Of a DNA stretch of 64,000 nucleotides, positions 18,464-28,399 are shown piece by piece. The notes beneath the pieces were generated by a model. The model saw nothing but the letters and a program-made list of their open reading frames with translations, was not told the origin of the DNA and made no database searches. The stretch comes from Nostoc sp. 'Peltigera membranacea cyanobiont' 210A (GTDB lineage Bacteria > Cyanobacteriota > Cyanobacteriia > Cyanobacteriales > Nostocaceae), in NCBI RefSeq assembly GCF_002246015.1, contig NZ_NOLJ01000008.1, forward strand, positions 214,235 to 278,234, read 5' to 3'. The position numbers and the translations under genes were made by a program. Numbering within the stretch: the first letter of the stretch is position 1; the number at the start of each line of letters is the position of its first letter.

Positions 18464-21400
18464 ATGACCTTATCACCTGTAGATTACCAATCCACATTAA
18501 CTGCGGTTGATTTTGATCCATTTGCAGATGGAGAATTACTTCTAACCGCCCCCGCCACAGAATCACAAAAAGAAATTTGGGCTTCTGTGCAAATGGGGGA
18601 TGCTGCTAATTGTGCTTATAACGAGTCTCAATCTCTGCGACTAAAAGGCGAACTTGATGTCAAAGTTTTCCAATCTGCGGTGGAAAAGTTAGTACAACGT
18701 CATGAAGCACTACGGACAACTTTTAGCACAGATGGCAATACACTCTGCATTGTTGCTTATCGGCAAATTGAAATCCCTATTATTGAACTTTCTAACCTAG
18801 AACCACAGGAACAACAGGAAAAATTAGCTAGTATCTGGCGACAAGAGGTAGAGCAACCTTTTGATTTGGAACATGGCCCTCTATTTCGCGCAAAAATTGT
18901 CAAATTGCAGCCGCAGCAGCATCTAGCTATTTTGACAGCCCATCATATTATTTGTGATGGTTGGTCTTGGGCGGTGTTGATGCCAGATTTGGGTAAACTT
19001 TATTCTGGCTTGCAACAGGGTATTATTCCTGAATTGGCAGAACCAGACTACTTAAGTGAATATGCGACTTTGCAGGAAGAAGAGGCGGATAGTCCAGAAG
19101 CGATCGCTACAGAACAATACTGGTTGCAACAATTCGCTGACTCTGTACCTGTACTAGATTTCCCTAGCGATCGCCCCCGTCCACCACTCAGAACCTTTAA
19201 CGCCACCCGCGAAGATTGGCACTTAAATCCCGAACTAGTTGCCAACCTGAAACAACTAGGGACAAAACTCGGTTGTAGCTTTATGACCACCATCTTGTCA
19301 GGATTCGAGGTCTGGCTGCACCGTCTAACAGGACAAAACGACTTGGTTGTAGGTATTCCAGCCGCCGGACAAGCTGCTTTAGGGCAATATAATCTCGTAG
19401 GTCACTGTGTAAATTTATTACCATTGCGTAGCCAGATTAATAGCGAAAAATCGTTCAGTGACTACTTGCGATCGCGGCGATCGGCTGTCTTAGATGCTTA
19501 CGATCATCAACAATTTACCTTTGGCAGTCTGGTCAAAAAATTAGTATTACCACGGGATTCTAGCCGCATTCCTTTAGTACCAATTATATTTAATGTCGAT
19601 CAAGCCTTAGACAGCGATCAACTTCCCTTTATCGATTTAGAGGTAGAATTTTTCTCCAATCCCCGCGCATTCGAGAATTTTGAACTGTTTATCAATGCTA
19701 CGGAATCGCATGGTGAAATTATTCTGGAATGTCAGTACAACACTAATTTATTTGACGCTGACACTATCCGCCGCCGGATGGCAGAGTTTGAAACTTTGTT
19801 ATTGGGCATAGTTGCTAACCCTAATCAAATTATTGCTAAATTGCCAATTTTGCCAGCAGTTGAGCAACAGTTATTAGCAACATGGAACAATACTCAAACA
19901 GCTTATCCCCAAGATATCTGCATTCACCAGCTGTTTGAAACTCAAGTGGAGAAGGCTCCAGATGCGATCGCTGTAGTTTTTGAAGATCAACAAATTAGCT
20001 ACCGCGAACTGAATCAGCGAGCCAATCAGCTAGCCCATTATCTCCAAAGCTTAGGAGTCGGGTCAGAAGTTCTAGTTGGCCTGTGTGTCGAGCGCAGCTT
20101 GGAAATGGTTGTAGGAGTTTTAGGCATTCTCAAAGCCGGGGGAGCCTACGTACCATTAGATTATGCTTATCCTCAAGAACGTTTAGCTTTCATGCTGCAA
20201 GATGCTCAGGTGTCAGTGCTACTAACGCAAGAGAAGCTAAAATCGGGACTACCCAACCATCAAGCAGAGATTGTTTGCCTTGATAGCAACTGGCAATCCA
20301 TAGATTACGGGTTGGATAACCCAACACATAACGTCACTTCCCATAACTTAGCCTACGTCATCTATACATCTGGCTCGACAGGTCAACCGAAAGGCGTTCA
20401 AATTCAACATCAGAGTGCTGTTAATCTCCTGAATGCGATCGCTAAAGAACCCGGTTTAACCGCTGAGGATACTCTCCTGTCTGTTACTAGCCTATCCTTT
20501 GATATTGCCGTTTCAGAAATTTTTCTACCCCTGTCTGTAGGTGCGAAGTTGGTGTTGGTGAGCCGTGAAGTTGCGGCTGACGGCACTCAACTGTTAAAAA
20601 CGCTAACCACCTCCGGGGCAACCTTTATGCAACCGACACCAGTTACTTGGCGGCTATTACTGGCAGCCGGATGGCAAGGTAGTCCTCAACTGAAGATGAT
20701 TTCCACAGGTGAAGCCTTACCTAGAGACCTTGCAAATCAATTATTACCGAAGGGAGCTTGTCTGTGGAACCTGTACGGGCCTACAGAAACAACGATTTGG
20801 TCAACAGGCTACAAGGTGACAACGGCAAATAAAGCAATAGGCATTGGTTGCCCTCTAGCTAATACGCAAATCTACATTTTAGACTCCCATTTACAACCCG
20901 TTCCCATTGGTATATCAGGTGAGTTGTATATTGGTGGCGAAGGACTAGCAAGGGGATATCTGAATCGTCCCGAACTGACTGCTGAAAGATTTATTTCTAA
21001 TCCCTTCAGCCCAAACCCGGAATCGCGTTTATACAAAACTGGAGATTTGGCTCGTTATTTACCAGATGGACATATTGAATACTTGGGTCGTATCGACTAT
21101 CAGGTAAAATTGCGTGGTTTCCGCATAGAATTGGGTGAAATTGAAACCGCACTCCTGCAACATCCAGGAGTAAAAGAAGCCGTTGTAATCGTTCGAGAAG
21201 ACACTCCTAATGAGACTAGTCTAGTAGGTTATATTGTTGCCGAAACTGGTCAAGATAGCTTGCAAGTGATTTCGCAGTTGCGTCGATTCTTGAAACAACA
21301 GCTTCCTGACTTTATGGTGCCAACGATTTTTATGGCACTAGAAGCTATGCCGTTAACCCCCAATGGCAAAGTCGATCGCAAGGCATTGCCAAAACCAGAT

Positions 21401-21730
21401 GCTTCCCGCCCAGAACTGGAGGCAAATTATGTAGCGCCCCGCACTCCCATTGAACAGCAGATTGCAGATATCTGGGCGCAGGTTCTTAATGTCAAGCAGG
21501 TTGGAATTAACGACAACTTTTTTGAATTGGGTGGATATTCTCTATTAGGAATTCAAGTGGTTTCTCGAGTGCGCCAAGCCTTGCAAGCAGAAATTCTGAT
21601 GTCCAATTTATTTGAATTACCAACGGTAGCGGATTTGGCTGAACGAGTGGAAACTCTGCGGTGGGCAACCCAAGGCGTTCAAGCTGCTGAGAGTGAAACA
21701 GCTGATGATTATGAAGAAGGTGAGTTATGA
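18464..21730 (+). CDS. NRPS elongation module, C-A-PCP
   Basis: The 1088-aa protein has a condensation domain (about residues 22-450) with intact HHIICDG (His160, His161), an adenylation domain (about 465-975) with YTSGSTGQPKG, LYGPTETT, YKTGDLARYLPDG and NGKVDRK, and a carrier with GGYSLL (Ser1026). The start TAPATESQKEIW is typical of C domains that follow PKS-aminotransferase modules. The binding pocket reads D-I-S-Q-I-T-L-I-W-K. This is nearest to the glycine-type DILQLGLIWK that I recall, but it differs at three pocket positions, so the substrate is open. The acidic C-terminus (ADDYEEGEL) fits a docking peptide for the TubC-type N-terminus of the next protein. The next gene's ATG overlaps this stop codon, so they are translationally coupled. 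Confidence 0.93.
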   Translation: MTLSPVDYQSTLTAVDFDPFADGELLLTAPATESQKEIWASVQMGDAANCAYNESQSLRLKGELDVKVFQSAVEKLVQRHEALRTTFSTDGNTLCIVAYRQIEIPIIELSNLEPQEQQEKLASIWRQEVEQPFDLEHGPLFRAKIVKLQPQQHLAILTAHHIICDGWSWAVLMPDLGKLYSGLQQGIIPELAEPDYLSEYATLQEEEADSPEAIATEQYWLQQFADSVPVLDFPSDRPRPPLRTFNATREDWHLNPELVANLKQLGTKLGCSFMTTILSGFEVWLHRLTGQNDLVVGIPAAGQAALGQYNLVGHCVNLLPLRSQINSEKSFSDYLRSRRSAVLDAYDHQQFTFGSLVKKLVLPRDSSRIPLVPIIFNVDQALDSDQLPFIDLEVEFFSNPRAFENFELFINATESHGEIILECQYNTNLFDADTIRRRMAEFETLLLGIVANPNQIIAKLPILPAVEQQLLATWNNTQTAYPQDICIHQLFETQVEKAPDAIAVVFEDQQISYRELNQRANQLAHYLQSLGVGSEVLVGLCVERSLEMVVGVLGILKAGGAYVPLDYAYPQERLAFMLQDAQVSVLLTQEKLKSGLPNHQAEIVCLDSNWQSIDYGLDNPTHNVTSHNLAYVIYTSGSTGQPKGVQIQHQSAVNLLNAIAKEPGLTAEDTLLSVTSLSFDIAVSEIFLPLSVGAKLVLVSREVAADGTQLLKTLTTSGATFMQPTPVTWRLLLAAGWQGSPQLKMISTGEALPRDLANQLLPKGACLWNLYGPTETTIWSTGYKVTTANKAIGIGCPLANTQIYILDSHLQPVPIGISGELYIGGEGLARGYLNRPELTAERFISNPFSPNPESRLYKTGDLARYLPDGHIEYLGRIDYQVKLRGFRIELGEIETALLQHPGVKEAVVIVREDTPNETSLVGYIVAETGQDSLQVISQLRRFLKQQLPDFMVPTIFMALEAMPLTPNGKVDRKALPKPDASRPELEANYVAPRTPIEQQIADIWAQVLNVKQVGINDNFFELGGYSLLGIQVVSRVRQALQAEILMSNLFELPTVADLAERVETLRWATQGVQAAESETADDYEEGEL

Positions 21731-24700
21731 AAACATTAAATGAACTACTATCTGAGCTACGTCAGCGCGATGTCAAACTTTGGCTAGAAGGCGATCGCTT
21801 ACGCTATCGGGCCGCAAAAGATAGTCTCACACCGGAATTGCTGACCGAGTTAAAAACTCAAAAAGCCGAAATCATCAACTTTCTCCGACAAATTGCTACA
21901 GCCGCCAGTTCACAAATTCCCCCAATTGTCGCTTGTGAACGGAATGGCAACTTGCCGCTTTCCTTTGGTCAGCAACGGATCTGGTTCCTCCATCAGTTTG
22001 AACCTGATAGTTCCTCAAATAATATGCCAGTTGTGGTGCGTTTTACGGGGAATCTGAATGTTGCTGTCTTAGAGGAAAGTTTAAGAGAAGTCGTCCGTCG
22101 CCATGAAGTTCTGCGGACAACTTTTCCAGCAGTGAATGGCAAGCCTACTCAAGTAATTGCCACCGATGTTTCCTTGACATTGCCAATAATTGACTTGCGG
22201 CAAGTAGCAAATGAACAACGAGAGGCGGAAGCTCACCTACTGGCAACTAAAGAAGCTCATCAACCCTTTGATTTAGGCAATGGGCCGATTTTGCGGGTGT
22301 TACTGCTGCGATTAAGCGATCGCGAACATCTGCTGATCTGGAATATGCACTGCATAGTTTGTGATGGTGCTTCATCCGATCTGTTCTATCAAGACCTGAT
22401 TACCATCTATAAAGCATTATCAGCAGGTCAGGTTTCTCCTTTAACTCCCTTACCAGTACAGTATGCTGATTTTACCAATTGGCAATATCAATGGCTCCAG
22501 GGAGAGGTTTTAGAGTCACAGGTAAACTACTGGAAGCAAAAGCTAGAAGGCAATTTACCCATCATTGAGTTACCTTACGATCGCCCCCGTCCTCAAGGAG
22601 TGCAAACCTATCGAGGCGATCGCGCAGCCCTGCTGCTATCAAAGGCGCTAAACCATGCCCTAACAGACATGAGTCAAAAATGGGGTGTCACCCTGTTCAT
22701 GACTCTACTGGCAGCATTCGAGCTATTGCTCTACCGTTATTCTGGACAAGAAGACCTACTAATTAACTTTGCAAGTGCAGGTCGAGGACAAGTTGAAACC
22801 GAGGGGCTGATTGGATTTTTTTCTAATACTCTTGTACTGCGGAGTAACTTTGCTCTTAACCCAACTTTCCGAGAATTATTAGACCGAGTGCGTAAGGATT
22901 GTTTAGAGGCTTATACCCATCAAGACCTACCCTTTGAGAAGCTAATTGAAGAACTTAGACCAGAACAGCGAAGTCGCAATAGCTCACCTCTATTCCAGGT
23001 AAAATTCTCCCTCAATCCTCCTTGGTCAAATGGTCGTGGCATGGCATCAGTGCAACTACCTGATTTGACTATCACTTCTCTATTTGGCTACATCTATCAT
23101 GGCAAGACCAAATACGATCTGACATTGGTTTTGCGGGAACAGGATAATGGTCTGGGCATGGTATTTGATTACAATGCCGAGATGTTTGATGCCAGTACAA
23201 TAGAGCGGATGTTGGCACACTTCAAAACTTTACTCGAAGGTATTGTTGCTAATCCCGATCGCCCGATTGCTGAATTACCCCTATTGACAGCACCTGAACA
23301 ACATCAATTGTTAGTTGAGTGGAATAGCAAACAAGCTGATTATCCCCAGAATACTTGTATCCATCAGTGGTTTGAAACTCAAGCTAAAAAAACTCCAAAT
23401 AATATTGCAGTCAGTTATAAAAATCAGCAATTAACTTATCAGGAACTTAACCAGAGGGCAAATCAACTAGCCTACTACTTGCAAACTTTAGGGGTAGAAT
23501 CGGGGGTACTCATCGGTCTTTATCTAGAGCCTTCCCTGGAGATGATTGTGGGGCTGTTGGGTATTTTGAAAGTCGGTGGAACTTACGTACCGATTGCTCC
23601 GACATCTGGGCAAGATGGTCTGGCTGTCATTTTAGAAGATGCCCAAATATCTTTGGTGTTAACCCAAAGCTCATTAGTTGAGAAGCTCTCCAAGCATCAA
23701 GCACAAGCTATCTGTTTGGATAGTGATTGGGAAGTTATTGCCGTACACGTGACTGAAAATCCAGAAAGTTATGGCACAGATCGGACTCTCGCCTGTGTAA
23801 TGTATGTGTCCGGCTCCAATGGAAAACCCAACGGTATAGCTATTACCCACCATAATCTTGTCAGCCACAGCTTGGCAATAAGCCAAACTTGGGAGTTGAC
23901 TCAGAGCGATCGCTTACTACTCATACCTAGTATCAGCTGCGATACATTCATTGAATCACTCTTTCCCACTTGGATTACTGGTGCTACTGCAATTCTCCAA
24001 TCTCAGGAGATGCAATCGACGACGCAGTTTTTCCCATTTATTGCTCAACAACAGATTACCGTTGTCAATTTACCTACTGCTTTTTGGTATGAGTTAATTA
24101 AAGAGCCATCTGTATCTCCACAAAATTTACCAGCCAGTTTGCGCTTAGTCATAGTTGGTGGTGAAAAAGTCTCACGCCATGCTTATCTAACTTGGGTAGA
24201 AAAAGTTGGCAAGCAAGTACGCTGGCTGAATGCTTATGGATCGCTAGAAACAACTTTAACTGCAACGGTTTACGATCCAGAGACTGCCATTGAAGACAGC
24301 ACTCGGTCAGAAATTCCCATAGGAAAAGCGATCGCCAATACCCAAATCTACATCCTCGATCGGCGATCGCAACTTCTCCCTATTGGTGTAACTGGTGAAA
24401 TCTACATCAGCGGTATCGGTGTTACCCAAGGCTACTTTAATCGTCCCGAATTAACATCTGCGAAATTTATCCCCAATCCGTTTAGCAGCGAACCTGGAGC
24501 ATACCTTTACAGAACTGGTGACTTAGGACGCTACTTAAGTGACGGCAATATTGAGTTTCTGGGCCGCTTAGACAATCAGGTAAAAATTCGCGGCTTTCGC
24601 ATTGAGTTGGCTGAAATTGAAACAATTTTGGGTCAATATCCAGGCGTACAAAAAACTGTGGTGATTGCCAAAGAAGATGTTCTTAGCGATAAAAGTCTAG

Positions 24701-26019
24701 TTGCTTATGTTGTCCCCAAACAAGGAGAAAGTTTTGGAAGTGAGCAACTGCTGAGTTTTCTCCAGCAAAAGTTACCTGAACATTTGTTGCCTTCTGCCTT
24801 TTTCATCGTCGATTCTCTGCCATTGAATGCTAATAACCAAGTCGATCGCAAAGCTTTATCTGCGCTGAATCCAACTAATTCTAAAATAGAAAAAATATTT
24901 GCCACAGCAGAAGATCCATTACAACTTCAGTTAACTAAAATCTGGGAAAACCTTTTAGGTATTCATCCCATTGGCATAAAAGACAACTTTTTTGATTTGG
25001 GTGGAAACTCATTACTTGCAGTACATCTGTTTTCTCAGATTGAAAAAACATTTGGTCTAAATCTGCCCCTAGCTATTCTCTTGCAATCTTCAACCATTGA
25101 GCAATTAACTAATATTATTCGCCAGCAAGGATTTTTGCCAGAAAGCCATAATCAGGTTGAGAGTAGTACTAGTACCAACTCAGAAAAATCGATGCCTTGG
25201 TCATCACTAGTACCAATGCAGCCCAACGGTTCCAAGCCACCTCTCTTTTGTATCCATGCAATTGGTTTAAGTGTCCTCTACTACCGAGATTTATCACTTC
25301 ATTTAGGTGAAAATCAGCCATTTTATGCCCTACAAGCACGAGGATTAAATGGGAAAGAAGCTCCCTTTACCAAGCTTGCACAAATGGCGGCTCATTACAT
25401 CAAAGAGATACAAACTATTCAACCTGAAGGCCCTTATTTTTTGGGTGGTTCCTCCTTTGGCGGACTAGTAGCTTGGGAGATGGCTCAACAACTCGTAAAA
25501 CAAGGTCAAAAAGTAGCTCTGTTAGCTTTATTTGATACTACTGGCCCAAATTATATTAAACAAGCGCCATTAGAAAAGCGAGTTTCTCAGCATTGGGACA
25601 ACCTGACAAAACTTGGGACTAATTACGTGCTTGAGCAAATCAGGAACAAAAGCTCTTGGCTGAAGTATAAACTTCAAGAAAAGTTCCGAAAATTTATCTT
25701 TAAATTTTCCTTAAGAATTTGGCGGACTGTACCTTATAACTACCGGAAATTAACAATCGAAGAGGCCAATAAACAGGCAGCCAGAGAATACGTTCTAAAA
25801 GCTTATCCAGGTCGAGTCACTGTATTCCGAGCAGAAGAGCGCGTTGCATTGGAAAAACGGGAGGTTGACCCCCAAATGGGTTGGAGTGAAATGGTCTTAG
25901 GAGGTTTGGATATTCAAAATGTCCCAGGAAACCACGACTCTATTTTTAGAGAACCCCATGTCCGAACTCTATCTGAAAAGATGAGGGCTTGTATAGATCG
26001 AGCTATTGTAGACATTTAA
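21727..26019 (+). CDS. NRPS terminal protein: TubC docking, degenerate C and A domains, PCP, thioesterase
   Basis: The 1430-aa protein has a TubC-like docking domain (residues 1-56), C (about 70-520), A (about 530-1060), PCP (Ser1095 in GGNSLL) and thioesterase (about 1165-1420; Ser1243 in GGSSFGG, FDTTG, and His1403 in PGNHDS). The C motif reads HCIVCDG: His208 is kept, but the second, catalytic His is Cys209. The A domain is also altered. A3 is YVSGSNGKPNG with Asn702 where the PKG Lys belongs, A5 is AYGSLETT instead of YGPTE, and the A10 Lys is Gln1038 (NNQVDR). A7 (YRTGDLGRYLSDG) and A8 look normal, and the frame is intact throughout. Inferred: the module probably does not add an amino acid but still carries and releases the chain. 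See findings. Confidence 0.92.
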   Translation: MKTLNELLSELRQRDVKLWLEGDRLRYRAAKDSLTPELLTELKTQKAEIINFLRQIATAASSQIPPIVACERNGNLPLSFGQQRIWFLHQFEPDSSSNNMPVVVRFTGNLNVAVLEESLREVVRRHEVLRTTFPAVNGKPTQVIATDVSLTLPIIDLRQVANEQREAEAHLLATKEAHQPFDLGNGPILRVLLLRLSDREHLLIWNMHCIVCDGASSDLFYQDLITIYKALSAGQVSPLTPLPVQYADFTNWQYQWLQGEVLESQVNYWKQKLEGNLPIIELPYDRPRPQGVQTYRGDRAALLLSKALNHALTDMSQKWGVTLFMTLLAAFELLLYRYSGQEDLLINFASAGRGQVETEGLIGFFSNTLVLRSNFALNPTFRELLDRVRKDCLEAYTHQDLPFEKLIEELRPEQRSRNSSPLFQVKFSLNPPWSNGRGMASVQLPDLTITSLFGYIYHGKTKYDLTLVLREQDNGLGMVFDYNAEMFDASTIERMLAHFKTLLEGIVANPDRPIAELPLLTAPEQHQLLVEWNSKQADYPQNTCIHQWFETQAKKTPNNIAVSYKNQQLTYQELNQRANQLAYYLQTLGVESGVLIGLYLEPSLEMIVGLLGILKVGGTYVPIAPTSGQDGLAVILEDAQISLVLTQSSLVEKLSKHQAQAICLDSDWEVIAVHVTENPESYGTDRTLACVMYVSGSNGKPNGIAITHHNLVSHSLAISQTWELTQSDRLLLIPSISCDTFIESLFPTWITGATAILQSQEMQSTTQFFPFIAQQQITVVNLPTAFWYELIKEPSVSPQNLPASLRLVIVGGEKVSRHAYLTWVEKVGKQVRWLNAYGSLETTLTATVYDPETAIEDSTRSEIPIGKAIANTQIYILDRRSQLLPIGVTGEIYISGIGVTQGYFNRPELTSAKFIPNPFSSEPGAYLYRTGDLGRYLSDGNIEFLGRLDNQVKIRGFRIELAEIETILGQYPGVQKTVVIAKEDVLSDKSLVAYVVPKQGESFGSEQLLSFLQQKLPEHLLPSAFFIVDSLPLNANNQVDRKALSALNPTNSKIEKIFATAEDPLQLQLTKIWENLLGIHPIGIKDNFFDLGGNSLLAVHLFSQIEKTFGLNLPLAILLQSSTIEQLTNIIRQQGFLPESHNQVESSTSTNSEKSMPWSSLVPMQPNGSKPPLFCIHAIGLSVLYYRDLSLHLGENQPFYALQARGLNGKEAPFTKLAQMAAHYIKEIQTIQPEGPYFLGGSSFGGLVAWEMAQQLVKQGQKVALLALFDTTGPNYIKQAPLEKRVSQHWDNLTKLGTNYVLEQIRNKSSWLKYKLQEKFRKFIFKFSLRIWRTVPYNYRKLTIEEANKQAAREYVLKAYPGRVTVFRAEERVALEKREVDPQMGWSEMVLGGLDIQNVPGNHDSIFREPHVRTLSEKMRACIDRAIVDI

Positions 26020-26054
26020 AATTCATTTAATTTGCAGAAATAGTTATAGCTTTC

Positions 26055-26090
26055 AACCTCATCTCGCTTCCGGGATGGGGTTGTTTTATT
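26055..26090 (+). terminator. Terminator after the NRPS genes
   Basis: AACCTCATC pairs with GATGGGGTT (one G-T pair) and is followed by GTTTTATTT, about 36 bp after the NRPS stop. The same AACCTCAT.../...GAGGTT hairpin follows both DUF4114 genes (28283, 31296). Confidence 0.75.
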
Positions 26091-26286
26091 TGCGCGTAAT
26101 AATTTCAACGATGTATGTATAAATTTGATCGCCACTAAAGCCCTTGCATCAGTTATAAGCTGGAAAATACATAGTATATATACTGAGGTTTGAATAAAAA
26201 TCAGACAATAAGCTATATAGTACATTCTTGTCTTTGCTAGAAAAGAACATTACTTTTACAAACTATTTTGCAATCTCAAGGGAAAT

Positions 26287-28248
26287 ATGACGCAGAAAAT
26301 CCTGAATTTTGTAGAAGTTCAAAAAGATGATACAAATGGTGTCGATGGACTTGCTGGTGCTAAATCCCTCACCATCAGCCCCGATGGCAAATTCCTCTAT
26401 GCTACTGGATATGATGACTCGGCTGTAGCGGTATTTGAGCGGGATACAACCACAGGCGCACTGAGTTTCGTAGAAATTCAAAAAGATGATACAAATGGTG
26501 TCGATGGACTTGCTGGTGCTAAATCCCTCACCGTCAGCCCCGATGGCAAATTCCTCTATGCTGCTGGATATGATGACTCGGCTGTAGCTGTGTTTGAGCG
26601 AGATACAACCACAGGCAAACTAAGTTTTGTGGAAGTTCAAAAAGATGGTATCAGTAGTGTCGATGGGCTTGGTGGTGTCTATTCTGTCACAGTCAGCCCC
26701 GATGGAAAATACCTCTATGCTGCTGGATATGATGACTCGGCGGTGGCGGTGTTTGAGCGCAATCAACAAACAGGCCAGCTGAGTTTTGTAGAAGTTCAAA
26801 AAGATGATACAGATGGTGTCGATGGACTTGGTGGTGCGGTTTCTGTAACTCTCAGCTCCGATGGCAAATATCTCTATACTGCTGGATATGATGACTCGGC
26901 GGTGGCGTTGTTTAGTGCGCCTTTCAATCATACGCCAGAGGTGGCAAATGAAATTCTTGACCAAGAAACCACCGAAGATAGTGTCTTCAACTTTACCCTT
27001 CCAATTGACACCTTCAGCGATGTAGATGTTGAAGATACCCTGACTTACACTGCAACTCTAGAAAATGATGACCTACTGCCTACTTGGTTGAAGTTTGATC
27101 CTGCTACTCTTACCTTCAGTGGGACTCCGACAAATAAGGATGTAGGTAATCTAAACATCAAAGTCACTGCTAAAGATATTGCTGGAGAGCAAGCTAGTGA
27201 TATATTTACGCTTGGGGTTGCCGATAAAAATACTCCTACTACTCTATTCACATTAATTACAGGCGATATCTTTAGTGTCAAGACTAAGCTGAAGACTAAA
27301 GGCAATAAAGCAAAAATCTCCATCAAAATTAAAACCAGCACTTCTAAAGAGGTGAATGAACTGTGTGTATTTAATGTTGATGATGATGAAGGTAAGATTG
27401 ATGGCATAGCCCCTGGTGCAGAAGGCTATACACAAGCTGCTCTTTTACGCTCCAAGGTGATTTTCTTCTCCCTTGCTAATATGCCCAAAGGTTTCAAGCA
27501 TGACGATGTGAATAATGTCTTAGAATTTGACTCTGATACCAAACTCCGATTCTATAGCGTATCCAACAGTACTACTCAGGCTGTACTGTCTGGAAAAGCA
27601 TCTTTTTCAAGTGTCGTTTTTTCCTCAGCCACAAATACCAACACAGGAGAAGAAGGCTTTTCTCTCAACTTCCAAGATTTTGCTGTAACGGTTCAGGCAA
27701 CAAATCAAGAAATATCTTTGGGTACAAGTTTGCAAGGCAAAAAGGAAGGCGAACTGATTGATTTACGGGGTGTAGGACAATCGGTAAAAGCTGACTTCAA
27801 GGTTTATAGAGAAGCTGCATTGAACAACTTTGTCGGTTTTTATCAGGTGGCTGATGAGAATGGTGGCATTGACACCAATAGCGATGGTAAGGCAGATATT
27901 CTCGTAGGACAAGCAGGCTATGCCGAAGCAGCTGTGCGTGGGCGTGTTACAGGCATTGACTTGACGGTGAGCAATCAAGGTTCGGCAACATCTACCAGCA
28001 CTTTCGGAACTGATTCGCTATTTGCACCCTTTATTATTATCAATGGTAAAGCGGATAAGTTTCTCGATAATAATGCCAATAACGATCCGAAGATTTACTT
28101 CTCATTTTTGGGTGCTAACTCAGATCAGGTAGATCACATTCGCCTGTTGGGAAATAACACCTTTGGTTTTGAAGATTTAGCCAATGGTGGTGATAAAGAT
28201 TACAACGATATGATTGTGCAAGTAAATTTGAGTGTCAATATTGCCTAG
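26287..28248 (+). CDS. Repetitive secreted protein: beta-propeller repeats, Ig-like domain, DUF4114
   Basis: The 653-aa protein has four 53-residue repeats (residues 6 to about 210) with SPDGKFLY and GYDDSAVAVFER, like lactonase-type beta-propeller blades. One cadherin/He_PIG-like Ig domain follows (about 215-320; LDQETTEDSVFNF, FSGTP). The C-terminal region ends in GFEDLANGGDKDYNDM, the DUF4114 signature. There is no Sec signal. Four blades are too few for a closed propeller, so it may assemble as a multimer or simply be elongated. It is a likely substrate of the type I exporter at 32076-36758 and may act at the cell surface or in the extracellular matrix. The C-terminal half is a close paralogue of the 28792-31260 product. 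Specific function is unknown. Confidence 0.75.
   Translation: MTQKILNFVEVQKDDTNGVDGLAGAKSLTISPDGKFLYATGYDDSAVAVFERDTTTGALSFVEIQKDDTNGVDGLAGAKSLTVSPDGKFLYAAGYDDSAVAVFERDTTTGKLSFVEVQKDGISSVDGLGGVYSVTVSPDGKYLYAAGYDDSAVAVFERNQQTGQLSFVEVQKDDTDGVDGLGGAVSVTLSSDGKYLYTAGYDDSAVALFSAPFNHTPEVANEILDQETTEDSVFNFTLPIDTFSDVDVEDTLTYTATLENDDLLPTWLKFDPATLTFSGTPTNKDVGNLNIKVTAKDIAGEQASDIFTLGVADKNTPTTLFTLITGDIFSVKTKLKTKGNKAKISIKIKTSTSKEVNELCVFNVDDDEGKIDGIAPGAEGYTQAALLRSKVIFFSLANMPKGFKHDDVNNVLEFDSDTKLRFYSVSNSTTQAVLSGKASFSSVVFSSATNTNTGEEGFSLNFQDFAVTVQATNQEISLGTSLQGKKEGELIDLRGVGQSVKADFKVYREAALNNFVGFYQVADENGGIDTNSDGKADILVGQAGYAEAAVRGRVTGIDLTVSNQGSATSTSTFGTDSLFAPFIIINGKADKFLDNNANNDPKIYFSFLGANSDQVDHIRLLGNNTFGFEDLANGGDKDYNDMIVQVNLSVNIA
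26302..26919 (+). repeat. Four near-identical 159-bp in-frame tandem repeats
   Basis: Units begin at 26302, 26461, 26620 and 26779 (the last slightly short). Each encodes an LSFVEVQKDDTNGVDGLAG-type blade. Units 1 and 2 are almost identical at DNA level, which points to recent duplication or ongoing homogenisation. Confidence 0.9.
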
Positions 28249-28282
28249 ATCAAAGGCGAGTAATTACTTAGAAAAATAATAC

Positions 28283-28317
28283 AACCTCATCCCGGTTAAG
28301 GGGTGAGGTTATTTTCT
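28283..28317 (+). terminator. Terminator after the first DUF4114 gene
   Basis: AACCTCATCCC pairs with GGGGTGAGGTT (one G-T pair) around GGTTAA and is followed by ATTTTCTGC, about 35 bp after the stop codon. Confidence 0.75.
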
Positions 28318-28399
28318 GCATGGTGATTACATGGACTCATATATGTATAAATGCGATCGCCAATAAAACCTTTGCATCAGTCCTAAACCTGTGCATCAG

